Below are positions 27,976 to 36,462 of a stretch of 64,000 nt of DNA, piece by piece. The DNA is from Microvirga arabica. Lineage in GTDB: Bacteria; Pseudomonadota; Alphaproteobacteria; Rhizobiales; Beijerinckiaceae. A program made the position numbers and the translations under genes. The notes under the pieces are model-generated. The model was not told where the DNA came from, searched no databases, and saw only the letters and a program-made list of their open reading frames with translations. The stretch's first letter is position 1. The number at the start of each line of letters is the position of its first letter. Where the stretch lies: contig NZ_JAFBID010000017.1 of assembly GCF_016811235.1 (NCBI RefSeq), positions 32,552-96,551 on the forward strand, given 5' to 3'.

Positions 27976-27992
27976 CTTAAGGCTGCCTTAAG
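27976..27992. promoter_or_regulatory. PmrA/QseB-like box between the two-component operon and dsbD
   Basis: CTTAAGGCTGCCTTAAG lies 34 bases upstream of the regulator start and 48 bases upstream of the dsbD start. CTTAAG is repeated at an 11-base period, matching the CTTAAT-N5-CTTAAT layout known for PmrA. The identical 17-mer occurs at 22310-22326. Confidence 0.72.
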
Positions 27993-28039
27993 GTTGGCCG
28001 GGAGTTTGGGGGGACACTGTCCTGGTCGCGAGGATTCGC

Positions 28040-29893
28040 TTGTCCCACAACCTTATCCGAATTGTGTTCGCGCTCGCTGTGCTGGTCCTTGGCTCCGCCG
28101 GGGCGCGGGCGCAGTTCAACATCCCGAAGGCTGACGAGGTGTTCAGGCTCAGCGCCTCGAAGAGCGCCGATGGCGGTATCGTCCTCGATTGGGCGATTGC
28201 GCCGGACATGTATCTCTATCGCGACAAAGTGATCGTCTCGGCCTCTCCCGGCGACGCCCAGCCGATGCCGGTCGAAACCAGCTCCGGCCAGAGGAAAGAC
28301 GATCCCACCTTCGGCGAGACGGAGGTCTACCATGATGCGGCCCGCGCGACGGTGTCGGCCGGCTCGCTGGCCGCCGCCGGCTCGCCGCGGATGGTCCATG
28401 TCACCTATCAGGGCTGCGCCGAGAAGCTCGGCATATGCTATCCGCCTGAGACAAAGGCCATCGAGCTTGCCACGCTTCCGGTGGCGGCAAACCAGGGCGC
28501 GGCGGCTTCGAACGGCGGTTTACCCTGGAGCACCGTGCCAATCGGCCCCTCGCAGGCGGTTGAGACCACCGCGTCGGACACGGCCGTGCCGGCGACACCA
28601 CAAACGGTCCCGCAACGCGATGCCTGGATGAGCGGCAGCCTGGCGTCGGTCTTGGCGACCTTCCTCGGCTTCGGCCTTCTGCTGACCTTCACACCCTGCG
28701 TGCTGCCGATGATCCCGATCCTGTCGGGCATGCTCGCCCGCAGCGGAGGCCAACTCTCGGCGGGGCGGGGCTTCGCGCTCTCGACTACCTACGTGCTCGC
28801 CATGGCAGCCGCCTATGGCCTGCTCGGCATCGCCGCGGCCTGGTCCGGGCAGAACCTGCAGGCCGCGCTTCAGACATCGTGGGCGCTGGGCGCCATGAGC
28901 CTGCTGTTCATGGTCCTGGCACTGTCGATGTTCGGCCTGTTCGAGCTCCAGCTCCCCAGCTCCTGGACCAGTTTCATCTCGGGTCGCACCTCGGGGATGG
29001 GCGGCTCGCTTCCCGGCGCGGCGGCCCTCGGCTTCACCTCGGCCCTGATCGTCGGCCCCTGCGTGACACCTCCGCTGGCCGGGGCTCTTCTCTACGTCTC
29101 GCAGACCGGTGACATGATGCGCGGCGCGGCGGCCCTGTTCATGCTGGGCCTCGGCATGGGCCTGCCGCTGATCGTGTATGGCACCGTTGGGGCCAAGGCC
29201 CTGCCGAAATCCGGTCTCTGGCTGGTGCGCGTCAAGCAAGCCTTCGGCGTCGTCTTCCTCGGCGTCGCCATCGCGATGGTCTCGCGCATCGCACCGCCTC
29301 AGGTGTCGCTGGCGCTCTGGGCGCTGCTTGCCATCAGTGCCGGCGTGTTCCTCGGCGCTTTCGACCCGGCGCCCGGCTGCGCGATCCGCCGGGTCGCGAA
29401 GGCAGCGGGCATTGCCGCGGTTCTCTACGGCGGAACGCTGGTGGTGGGCGCCGCGTCCGGGGCGACGGATCCGTTGCAGCCTCTGGCCACCTTGGCACGG
29501 GGCTCGGCGCCCGCCGCAACGAGTGAGCTTGCAGCCACCCGCGTCACCACGCCGGCGGAGTTCGACGCCGCGGTCGAGACGGCCCGGGCGCAGGGCAAGC
29601 CGATCCTCGTCGACTTCACCGCCGAGTGGTGCGTGACCTGCAAGCAGATCGACCGCGACGTCTTTGCCGATCCCACCGTGAAGGCAAGGCTCAAGGATAT
29701 CCCCTTCATCCGTGCCGACGTGACGGAATACAACGAGGCGAGTCGCAATCTCATGCGGCGCTTTGGCGTGGTCGGGCCACCGACGATCCTGTTCCTCGAC
29801 CCAACGACGGGACGAGAGCTCGCCCCGGCCCGCACCATCGGCATCATTGATGCGGATGGTTTCCTCCAGAAGCTCACAACGGCAGGCGCATGA
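28040..29893 (+). CDS. dsbD: Thiol:disulfide interchange protein DsbD
   Basis: A 617-residue full three-domain DsbD. After a signal peptide (cleavage near GARA-QF) comes the alpha domain with Cys126 and Cys133 (YQGCAEKLGICYPP). The eight-helix beta domain has Cys220 (FTPCVLPM) and Cys341 (GPCVTPP), and the gamma thioredoxin domain has WCVTC (Cys531, Cys534). It moves electrons from cytoplasmic thioredoxin to periplasmic acceptors. The start is TTG at 28040 with GAGGA nine bases upstream. The gene overlaps the next thioredoxin gene by four bases and heads an operon with two DsbA-type proteins and two L,D-transpeptidases. Confidence 0.95.
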   Translation: MSHNLIRIVFALAVLVLGSAGARAQFNIPKADEVFRLSASKSADGGIVLDWAIAPDMYLYRDKVIVSASPGDAQPMPVETSSGQRKDDPTFGETEVYHDAARATVSAGSLAAAGSPRMVHVTYQGCAEKLGICYPPETKAIELATLPVAANQGAAASNGGLPWSTVPIGPSQAVETTASDTAVPATPQTVPQRDAWMSGSLASVLATFLGFGLLLTFTPCVLPMIPILSGMLARSGGQLSAGRGFALSTTYVLAMAAAYGLLGIAAAWSGQNLQAALQTSWALGAMSLLFMVLALSMFGLFELQLPSSWTSFISGRTSGMGGSLPGAAALGFTSALIVGPCVTPPLAGALLYVSQTGDMMRGAAALFMLGLGMGLPLIVYGTVGAKALPKSGLWLVRVKQAFGVVFLGVAIAMVSRIAPPQVSLALWALLAISAGVFLGAFDPAPGCAIRRVAKAAGIAAVLYGGTLVVGAASGATDPLQPLATLARGSAPAATSELAATRVTTPAEFDAAVETARAQGKPILVDFTAEWCVTCKQIDRDVFADPTVKARLKDIPFIRADVTEYNEASRNLMRRFGVVGPPTILFLDPTTGRELAPARTIGIIDADGFLQKLTTAGA

Positions 29894-30393
29894 TGGCTGC
29901 CGGATCTTTCCGTTCCCGCGCCCCCACGCGGACGGACGCATGGTCGCGCAGGACATTCCTGAGGTTTGCAACCCTGTCGTCAGGATTGGCGCTCCTGCCG
30001 CCGATAGCGGGAGCGCAGGCCGCGGAACTGGCATTCGCACATGTCACCACACGAGAGGCATTCAAGGCGGCGGTCAGGCGCGCGCTCGCCCGGAGGAAGC
30101 CGGTGCTGGCGTACTTCACAGCGGAGTGGTGCCCGATCTGCAAGAGCATCGACAGCCGCGTGTTCTCCAATCCTGTGATCAAGAGGCGGCTTGAGCGCAT
30201 CGCCCTGGTGCGGGCGGACGTGACGGCTGCGGATGCCGGCAACCGGGCGCTCATGGAACACCTTCGGGTCGTGGGCCCGCCGACGATGTTCGTCATCGAT
30301 CCGAAGGATGGGCGGGAGATGCCCGGAACCCGGCTGACCGGGGCCGTCGACGCCAACCTCTTCCTCGACACGATCAATCTCGCAGGGCTTTAG
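29890..30393 (+). CDS. Tat-exported thioredoxin-like protein
   Basis: A 167-residue protein. The N-terminus has a twin-arginine-type signal (AWSRRTFLRFATLSSGLAL) with cleavage near AQAAE; the mature domain is similar to the DsbD gamma domain just upstream, with active site WCPIC (Cys81, Cys84) and cis-Pro in VVGPPTMFVI. It overlaps dsbD by ATGA. The resemblance to DsbD's own C-terminal domain suggests a local duplication that was given an export signal. It may be a soluble electron shuttle between DsbD and the following DsbA-type proteins. Confidence 0.88.
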   Translation: MMAAGSFRSRAPTRTDAWSRRTFLRFATLSSGLALLPPIAGAQAAELAFAHVTTREAFKAAVRRALARRKPVLAYFTAEWCPICKSIDSRVFSNPVIKRRLERIALVRADVTAADAGNRALMEHLRVVGPPTMFVIDPKDGREMPGTRLTGAVDANLFLDTINLAGL

Positions 30394-30432
30394 GCCCGCG
30401 ACCGTCCTTCATCGCATTCCAAGGAGTCAACA

Positions 30433-31062
30433 ATGCTCTTCCTGACCAGATCTCTCTTCGCCGCCGTTTTGGCTGCATTGTCTGTCGCTTTCGTCATGCC
30501 GGCCGCGCCGGCTCTGGCCCAGGACATCTCGGTCGACGCAATCCTGAACGATCCGCAGGCGCCCTTTGCCGGCAACCCGAAGGGCGATGTCACCATTGTG
30601 GCTTTCCTCGATTACAACTGCCCCTTCTGCAAGAAGTCGGCACCGGACCTGGAGAAGCTCGTCAAGGCCGACGGCAAGATCAGGCTCGTCTACAAGGACT
30701 GGCCCTTTCTCGCGCCCACCTCCGTTCATGGAGCGCAGCTCGCGCTCGCCGCCAAGTACCAAGGCAAGTACGAGCAGGTGCATCATGCATTGATGGGCAT
30801 TCCGGGCAAACGGGTCGGCAAGGAGACAATGACCGAAGCTGTCCAGAAGTCCGGCGTCGACATGGAGCGGCTGAACGCGGACCTGAAGCAGCACGGCACC
30901 GAGATCCAGGCGCTGATCCAACGCAACCTCGACCAGGCCGATGCGCTTGGGCTGACGGGGACGCCGGTCTACCTGATCGGCCCGTTCAAGGCGTCCGGAG
31001 CGCTCAGCTACGAACAGTTCCACAAAGCAGTCGCCGAAGCCCGCGCTAAGGGCAAGCAGTGA
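30433..31062 (+). CDS. DsbA-family periplasmic thiol oxidoreductase
   Basis: A 209-residue exported thioredoxin-fold protein. A Sec signal peptide ends at PAPALA-QD (about residue 29), the active site is DYNCPFCKK (Cys63, Cys66), and cis-Pro is in LTGTPVYLI. The start has CAAGGAGTCAACA upstream. Such DsbA-like proteins can act in oxidation or isomerisation; within an operon headed by dsbD it may be kept reduced and protect or isomerise substrates. It is followed at once by an L,D-transpeptidase whose alternative GTG start overlaps its stop. Confidence 0.9.
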   Translation: MLFLTRSLFAAVLAALSVAFVMPAAPALAQDISVDAILNDPQAPFAGNPKGDVTIVAFLDYNCPFCKKSAPDLEKLVKADGKIRLVYKDWPFLAPTSVHGAQLALAAKYQGKYEQVHHALMGIPGKRVGKETMTEAVQKSGVDMERLNADLKQHGTEIQALIQRNLDQADALGLTGTPVYLIGPFKASGALSYEQFHKAVAEARAKGKQ

Positions 31063-31112
31063 CCCGCATCCGCATCCCTCTGTTTCCGATCTCGCTCGCT
31101 CACAGGCCATCC

Positions 31113-31784
31113 ATGTTCAAGCTCGTAAGGCCGGCAGGCCTGCTCCGTCTTCTTGCCCTCATCCTGCCGGCCGCTCTGGCCGCCTGCAACACGACCGCAA
31201 GCGCGCCGCCTCAACCGATGGCCGCGGCGCCGGCTGTCGATCCGGTGACGGCCGAGCGCTATGCCGCGGTGACCACCGACAAGCATCCGGTGCCCGGTGT
31301 CGATCCCACCACGCTCAAGCCGCGCAACGTGCGCCAGCTCGTGGATTACGCGACTGCTGAGAAGCCAGGTACCATCGTGATCGATACGAACGCCCGCTTC
31401 ATCTACCTCGTGCAGGAGGGCGGCAAGGCGCTGCGCTACGGCGTCGGCGTCGGCAAGGAGGGGCTGGAGTTCAAGGGCACGGCAACGGTGAATCGCAAAG
31501 CGCAATGGCCGCGCTGGACGCCGACGCCCGACATGATCAGGCGCGAGCCGGAACGCTATCGAAAGTGGGCCGGCGGCATGGAGGGCGGTACCGATAATCC
31601 GCTCGGCGCGCGCGCCCTCTACCTGTTCAGGGACGGCAAGGACACGCTCTACCGCATTCACGGCACCAATGAGCCCCAGACCATCGGCCAGGCCATCTCC
31701 TCGGGCTGCATCCGCATGATGAACCAGGACGTAATCGACCTCTACAGCCGCGTTCCGACCGGCGCCAAAGTCGTCGTTCTGTGA
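31113..31784 (+). CDS. L,D-transpeptidase, YkuD domain, lipoprotein
   Basis: A 223-residue predicted lipoprotein. The signal ends at the lipobox LAAC (Cys25 from this ATG), and the YkuD domain has the catalytic IHGTNEP and ISSGCIRM, with nucleophile Cys199. It forms 3-3 cross-links in peptidoglycan or attaches proteins to it. A GTG at 31059 overlapping the DsbA stop (GTGA) would add 18 residues before the signal; I prefer 31113 for the signal-peptide shape. The catalytic cysteine must stay reduced in the periplasm, which explains its position among Dsb proteins. Confidence 0.9.
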   Translation: MFKLVRPAGLLRLLALILPAALAACNTTASAPPQPMAAAPAVDPVTAERYAAVTTDKHPVPGVDPTTLKPRNVRQLVDYATAEKPGTIVIDTNARFIYLVQEGGKALRYGVGVGKEGLEFKGTATVNRKAQWPRWTPTPDMIRREPERYRKWAGGMEGGTDNPLGARALYLFRDGKDTLYRIHGTNEPQTIGQAISSGCIRMMNQDVIDLYSRVPTGAKVVVL

Positions 31785-31831
31785 CGACCGCCCGCCATTG
31801 CAGCGATATCAAACTCGATTGGAATGACACC

Positions 31832-32533
31832 ATGATTTTCGACAGACGCCGGATCCTCCAGGGCGCCGCGCTGGCCCTCCTGGCACCGTCATCTTTCACG
31901 GCTGCCCAGGCCCAAAGCGGGGAGGGTTGGCACCCGCTCAAAGGGGACGACGGCAAGCCCGTGGCTAACGCGCGCCTGCCTGTCGAGCTGACGGGCGAGA
32001 TCGAACATCTGCCCGGCGTGATCTGGGTGGGCTCGAAGAGTTCCGCCGTCACGCTCTACGAATTCTATGACTACAACTGCCCCTATTGCAGGGTGGCGGC
32101 GAAGGACCTGCACGCCCTCGTGAGGAAGAGGCCGGAGCTGCGCCTCGGACTGATCAACAATGCGATCCTGTCCCTCGGTTCGATGCAGGCCGCGAAGGTG
32201 GAGCTGGCGCTGCTCCTGCTGAAAGGGCCGGTAGTGGCCTACGATTTCCACCAGCGTCTGTTCGCCATGTCGGGCACGAACGACGGCCAGCGGGCGCTCA
32301 AGCTCGCCGAGGACCTCGGTGTCCCAAGACGCCAGATCGAGCCCACGGCCGACAGCAAGAAGGTGGGCGGCATGCTGCGCGAGCAGTCGTCGCTCGCGGC
32401 CAACCTCGGGCTTGCGGCAACGCCGTCCTTCGTCGCTGGCGGAGTTGGCGTGCTCGGCTATCCCGGCCCCAGAACCATCGGTGGGATTGTTGCCGCCCTC
32501 GACCGATGCGGCGAGGTCGTCTGCCCCTCCTGA
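31832..32533 (+). CDS. DsbA/DsbG-like thiol oxidoreductase with Tat-type signal
   Basis: A 233-residue exported protein. The N-terminus has a twin-arginine-type signal (DRRRILQGAALALLAP) and a probable cleavage near AQA-QS. A short leader domain precedes the thioredoxin fold with DYNCPYCRV (Cys83, Cys86) and a cis-Pro in LAATPSFVAG. The extra N-terminal region (about residues 30-70) is more like DsbC/DsbG or the copper-tolerance ScsC type than plain DsbA. ATG 31832 is preferred over GTG 31781, which would precede the Tat motif by 17 residues. Lying between two L,D-transpeptidases, it likely serves them. Confidence 0.87.
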   Translation: MIFDRRRILQGAALALLAPSSFTAAQAQSGEGWHPLKGDDGKPVANARLPVELTGEIEHLPGVIWVGSKSSAVTLYEFYDYNCPYCRVAAKDLHALVRKRPELRLGLINNAILSLGSMQAAKVELALLLLKGPVVAYDFHQRLFAMSGTNDGQRALKLAEDLGVPRRQIEPTADSKKVGGMLREQSSLAANLGLAATPSFVAGGVGVLGYPGPRTIGGIVAALDRCGEVVCPS

Positions 32534-32577
32534 CGTGACGCGTCAGGTCGAAACACCAACAATGAAAGCGTTGTAGA

Positions 32578-33633
32578 ATGCGGATGAACTCGGCGCGTGG
32601 CGTTTTGAGCGGAGTGATCCTTGCAGCGACCCTTGCCGGCTGCGTGACGGTTGGCGACCCGAGGCATCTGAAGCCGGTCCCCCCAAAGCTCGTCGCCAGC
32701 ATGCAGGCCAACGGGATGACGGTCTCCGATCCCATCCTCATTCGCGTCTTCAAGAAGGAGGCGGAGCTGGAGGTCTGGAAACGCGACCGGACCGGCCAGT
32801 ACGCCCTTCTCAAGACCTACCCGGTCTGCCGCTGGTCGGGGCAGCTCGGGCCGAAGATGCAGGAGGGAGACCGGCAGACGCCCGAGGGGTTCTACACGGT
32901 GCGGGCCGGCCAGATGAACCCGAACTCCGCCTACTACCTGTCGTTAGACCTTGGCTTCCCGAACGCACTGGACTGGGCCCTCGGCCGGACGGGCTCGGCG
33001 CTGATGATCCACGGTGCCTGCTCGTCCTCGGGCTGCTTCGCCATGACGGATGACGGCGCCGCCGAGCTCTTCGCCCTGGCGCGAGAGGCCATTAAGGGCG
33101 GACAGGAGGCGTTCCAGGTCCAGTCCTTCCCCTTCCGCATGACGCCGGAGAACCTGGCTGAGCACCGGGCGAGCCCGCACATCGCGTTCTGGCGCAACCT
33201 GAAGGAGGGCTCGGACCACTTCGAGGCGGCCCGCCAACCTCCGAAGGTGGCCAGCTGCGGCAGGCGCTACGTGTTCAATGCCAGCTCGAACAATCCCGGG
33301 GCGCGGTTCGATGCCGGAGCGGCCTGCCCCGTGTACACGGTCGAGGCAGGGACCGCCATGATGGTGGCGGCGAAGCAGGCGCGGGACGAGGCGCAGGTGA
33401 GGGATCTCGTCGCCGCGGGGCGGACGGCTGTATCCTACACCTATGTCGACGGGTCGATGCACCCGTCGTTCCGGGAGATCCTGCGCCGTTCAGGATCGGC
33501 GCGCCTCCAGGCCCTGACCTCGGGGACGGTGGAGGTCAGCCGTCCGGAAACAGCCCTGGCCGAACCGAAAGTCACGCCGGCAGGGCCCACCCCTGCCTGG
33601 ACCTCCAGCACCGTCCAAAACGATGGAACCTGA
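32578..33633 (+). CDS. L,D-transpeptidase/murein endopeptidase, YafK-like lipoprotein
   Basis: A 351-residue lipoprotein with lipobox LAGC (Cys22) and a YafK/DpaA-like YkuD domain (VCRWSGQLGPKMQEGDRQTP, then MIHGACSSSGCFAM with His145 and Cys153). E. coli DpaA/LdtF of this branch releases Braun lipoprotein from peptidoglycan, so this member may cut rather than make links. A C-terminal extension of about 140 residues has no recognised domain. It is the last gene of the dsbD-led operon, 44 bases after the DsbG-like gene. Confidence 0.88.
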   Translation: MRMNSARGVLSGVILAATLAGCVTVGDPRHLKPVPPKLVASMQANGMTVSDPILIRVFKKEAELEVWKRDRTGQYALLKTYPVCRWSGQLGPKMQEGDRQTPEGFYTVRAGQMNPNSAYYLSLDLGFPNALDWALGRTGSALMIHGACSSSGCFAMTDDGAAELFALAREAIKGGQEAFQVQSFPFRMTPENLAEHRASPHIAFWRNLKEGSDHFEAARQPPKVASCGRRYVFNASSNNPGARFDAGAACPVYTVEAGTAMMVAAKQARDEAQVRDLVAAGRTAVSYTYVDGSMHPSFREILRRSGSARLQALTSGTVEVSRPETALAEPKVTPAGPTPAWTSSTVQNDGT

Positions 33634-33740
33634 GTGGCTGATCCCGGTCGATCCCTGTAGCCGTTTCATCTGCATCTGCTAGAGGGAGAACCCGATCCCC
33701 ACACGAGAACCGGGAGACCAACCCCGGCGAGGACACTCCC

Positions 33741-34652
33741 TTGGCCCTCTTTGCCCTCGGCACATCGTTCTGCATCGCGCTGGCAACGCTCATCTCCGCC
33801 GAGGTGGTGAAAGCGGTCGGCGGTCCCATGGCGCTGTCGCGCTGGCGCATGCTCATCGGCTTTCTCATGCTGGCCCTCATCGCCACCGCGGTTGGAGGTT
33901 GGGACAGCCTGTCAGCCAGCCACCTCCCGCTGATCGTGTTGTCGAGTCTCGTGGCCATCGTCGTGGCGGATCCGGCGCTGAACGCAGGCATCGCCCTCAT
34001 CGGGGCGCGGCGGACGGGCCTGATCTTTTCGCTGAGCGCGCCCTTTGCCGCTGCATTGGGGTTCCTGGTTCTCGGGGAGACGCTCGGCCCGAGCCAGTTG
34101 GTCGGCTGCGCTCTAGTGGCGGGAGGGATCGCCTTCGCTGTCGGCTTCAGCCGCAAGCCGGCGGCTTCAGGCACCGGTTCGGACCGGAACGCCTCCGTCC
34201 ATGCCGAGGTCCGGCTGTCGGCCGCGGGCGTACTGCTGGCCGTGCTCGCCGCCTTCGGCCAAGCCGTCGGGATCCTCTCCATGCGGCCTGTGATGCTCGA
34301 CAACCCGGATCCTTTTGCGGTGATGGGGGCCCGCGGGCTCGTGGCTGTCGTTGTCCTGTGGGCTTGGCATCTGGCATTCCCGGGGACGTGGAAGACCGGC
34401 ATCTCCGTCCCGGATTGGAAAACCCTGGCCCGTGTCTCGCTCGGGGTCTTCATCGGTTACGTGGTCGGGATGTCGATGCTGATGATCGCCCTGACCGGCA
34501 CCAGCGTGGCGGTCGCCTCAACGCTCTCTTCGATGGCCCCGATTGCCATTCTGCCGATGCTGTGGCTGCGCACGGGCACCAGGCTCGCGTGGCAGGCCTG
34601 GTGCGGCGCGTTCGTGACGGTTCTCGGCACCGCCGTCCTGTTCTGGCGCTAG
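33741..34652 (+). CDS. EamA/DMT-family transporter
   Basis: A 303-residue protein with ten hydrophobic helices in two EamA repeats; typical motifs are SLSAPFAAALGFLVLGETLG at the end of helix 3-4 and SSMAPIAILPMLWLRTGTRL in the second repeat. The start is TTG at 33741 with GGCGAGGA upstream. The substrate is unknown; DMT members export amino acids or metabolites. It ends 69 bases from the convergent DUF442 gene. Confidence 0.85.
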   Translation: MALFALGTSFCIALATLISAEVVKAVGGPMALSRWRMLIGFLMLALIATAVGGWDSLSASHLPLIVLSSLVAIVVADPALNAGIALIGARRTGLIFSLSAPFAAALGFLVLGETLGPSQLVGCALVAGGIAFAVGFSRKPAASGTGSDRNASVHAEVRLSAAGVLLAVLAAFGQAVGILSMRPVMLDNPDPFAVMGARGLVAVVVLWAWHLAFPGTWKTGISVPDWKTLARVSLGVFIGYVVGMSMLMIALTGTSVAVASTLSSMAPIAILPMLWLRTGTRLAWQAWCGAFVTVLGTAVLFWR

Positions 34653-34720
34653 TAGGCCTGAGAGGGGCAGGCATAGCTGCCCGCACCTTTAGGGGCATCG
34701 ATCAAGCCGGCTCAAGAGGA

Positions 34721-35161
34721 TCAGGTGCTGGAAGACCGCTTGTTCGAGGTGGCCTCCAGCTGCGGCCGCAAGGCCTCCAGATTGTAGCCCGCTCCCGAGG
34801 TCGTCTGCAGGATCTCATTGACTGAGAGGCGGTCGCTGGCCGCCAACGCCCACAGGGTGGTCGAGCGCGTTCCTGTGCGGCAAAAGGCGAGGGCGGGCTT
34901 CTCCGCCCCGCCGAGGGCTGTCCTGAACGCCTCGACCTGGGCGTCGGAAATCTGGCCCGAGACGGCCGGGATGTGATGGTACGTGAGGCCGAGGCGCTTC
35001 GCGGCAGCCGCGAGCTCCTCGCTCGGGGGCTGATCCGGAGCCTCGCCGTCGGGACGGTTGTTGATGATGGTCTTGAAGCCCGCGGCCGCGGCCTCCTCAA
35101 GATCCCGCTCGGTCAGCTGGTGCGCGACCGAGATGTTGGGCGTCAACTTGGTGACCTTCAT
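34721..35161 (-). CDS. TIGR01244/DUF442 sulfurtransferase (phosphatase-like fold)
   Basis: A 146-residue protein with the DSP/PTP-like fold of DUF442. The active-site loop is LAFCRTGTRST with Cys94. In BLH of Agrobacterium and Xylella this domain is fused to the persulfide dioxygenase; here it is separate. It likely handles persulfide sulfur with the TauE, rhodanese and dioxygenase of the locus. It is the last gene of the rhodanese-TauE-TrxC-DUF442 operon, 13 bases after trxC. Confidence 0.9.
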   Translation of the reverse strand: MKVTKLTPNISVAHQLTERDLEEAAAAGFKTIINNRPDGEAPDQPPSEELAAAAKRLGLTYHHIPAVSGQISDAQVEAFRTALGGAEKPALAFCRTGTRSTTLWALAASDRLSVNEILQTTSGAGYNLEALRPQLEATSNKRSSST

Positions 35162-35174
35162 GCGGCGTCTCCTT

Positions 35175-35615
35175 TCAAGGGGTTGAGAACTGGCGAACCC
35201 AGTCGTGGAGAGTGGACAGGTTGGCCAGCCCGGCCTGCCGGGCGACGACTGAGCCGCCCTTGAGGACGAAGAGGGCCGGAATGCCCTGAACCCCGAGCCG
35301 TCCGGCCAGCTCCGGCTCGTCGTCCACGTTGACCTTCACGAACCGGGCCTTCGGTTCGAGCTCCTTCGCCGCCCGCTCGAAGATCGGCGCCATGGCCCGG
35401 CAGGGGCCGCACCAGGGCGCCCAGAAATCAGCGATCACCGGAATGTCGCTGCGCTCGGCGTGGCGCTGGAAACGCTGGCCATTGAGCTCGATGGGATGCC
35501 CTTCGAAGAGCCTTGCCTTGCAGCTGCCGCAGACCGCCTGCGATGCAGGTCGATCCTGCGGAACGCGGTTGACGGCATCGCACTGGGGACAGACCACATG
35601 AAACGACTTCGACAT
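35175..35615 (-). CDS. trxC: Thioredoxin 2 (TrxC)
   Basis: A 146-residue thioredoxin with the N-terminal zinc-binding module of TrxC (CPQC at Cys9/Cys12 and CGSC at Cys29/Cys32) and the active site WAPWCGPCR (Cys69, Cys72). It is a cytoplasmic thiol reductant. In a sulfur locus it may release sulfide from persulfides formed on the rhodanese or DUF442 protein. ATG 35615 is the only start consistent with the zinc module; the longer open frame in this region is a shadow of tauE. Confidence 0.94.
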   Translation of the reverse strand: MSKSFHVVCPQCDAVNRVPQDRPASQAVCGSCKARLFEGHPIELNGQRFQRHAERSDIPVIADFWAPWCGPCRAMAPIFERAAKELEPKARFVKVNVDDEPELAGRLGVQGIPALFVLKGGSVVARQAGLANLSTLHDWVRQFSTP

Positions 35616-35638
35616 GAGCCACCTCCTGACTTTTCGCC

Positions 35639-36424
35639 TCAGAGCAGGTTGAGGCTGCGCACCAGCATGTAAATCGCCACGACGAAGATCAGGCCGGCAA
35701 AGACCGTGTTGAGCGCGCCTTTCCTGCCAGCGAGTGTCGTGGCCAGGCGGGCGCCGAGCAGGCCGCCCAACACCCCGCCGCCAATGAACAACGCCGCCAG
35801 GGTCCAATCGACCAAGCCCGAGGAGGCGTAGCTGGCCGCGGTGGTGAGACCGAAGCCGGTCACCGCCACAAGGGAGGAGCCGACGGCGTACAGGATTGGC
35901 ATGCCAGTCGCCATGATCAGGCCCGGCACGATCAGGAAACCGCCGCCGATGCCGAAGAAGCCCGACAAGGTTCCCGTCGCCAGGCCGATCCCAACCAGCT
36001 TGAGGAAGTTCTCTCGGCCGAGACGCACGTTTTTGTCGCCCTCGCCGGAGCGCTTTCGCAGCATGAGGGCCCCGACGATCATCATCAGCACGGCGAACAG
36101 GGCGAGGAGCTTCTGGCCGTCGACCATCTTGCCAAGTGAGGAGCCGCCGAAGGCACCGAGGATGCCGGCGACGGTGTAGACCAAGGCACAGCGCCACTTC
36201 ACGTTCTTGGCGCGGGCATGGTTGGCGAGATTGGCGGCGGCGTTGGCCGCCACCGCAATCGCGCTCGTGCCGATGGCCACGTGCGGGTTGGTCACGCCGA
36301 CCAGGTAGACAAGCAGCGGCACCGCCAGGATCGAGCCGCCGCCGCCCACGAGGCCAAGCGTGAAGCCGACGAGCGAGCCCGAAGCGAGGCCGAGGGCGCT
36401 CTGGGTAAGGGACAGTGTCATCAT
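35639..36424 (-). CDS. TauE/SafE-family sulfite/sulfur exporter
   Basis: A 261-residue membrane protein with about eight helices. The TauE/SafE signature repeats are GLVGGGGSILAVPLLVYLVG in the first half and GFFGIGGGFLIVPGLIM in the second. BigR-controlled loci carry such permeases, which are believed to export sulfite formed by persulfide dioxygenase. Start at 36424 (MMTLSLTQSALG) with 36421 as an equal alternative. Genes lie 38 bases upstream (rhodanese) and 23 bases downstream (trxC). Confidence 0.92.
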   Translation of the reverse strand: MMTLSLTQSALGLASGSLVGFTLGLVGGGGSILAVPLLVYLVGVTNPHVAIGTSAIAVAANAAANLANHARAKNVKWRCALVYTVAGILGAFGGSSLGKMVDGQKLLALFAVLMMIVGALMLRKRSGEGDKNVRLGRENFLKLVGIGLATGTLSGFFGIGGGFLIVPGLIMATGMPILYAVGSSLVAVTGFGLTTAASYASSGLVDWTLAALFIGGGVLGGLLGARLATTLAGRKGALNTVFAGLIFVVAIYMLVRSLNLL

Positions 36425-36462
36425 GGTCTTCTGCTGTGGCGGTGACAGGGATGTTGAATGCT

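Noticed and set aside
35175..36197. 340-residue frame joining a TauE-region shadow to thioredoxin
   Set aside because: The first two-thirds is out of frame with tauE; only the TrxC part from 35615 is real.
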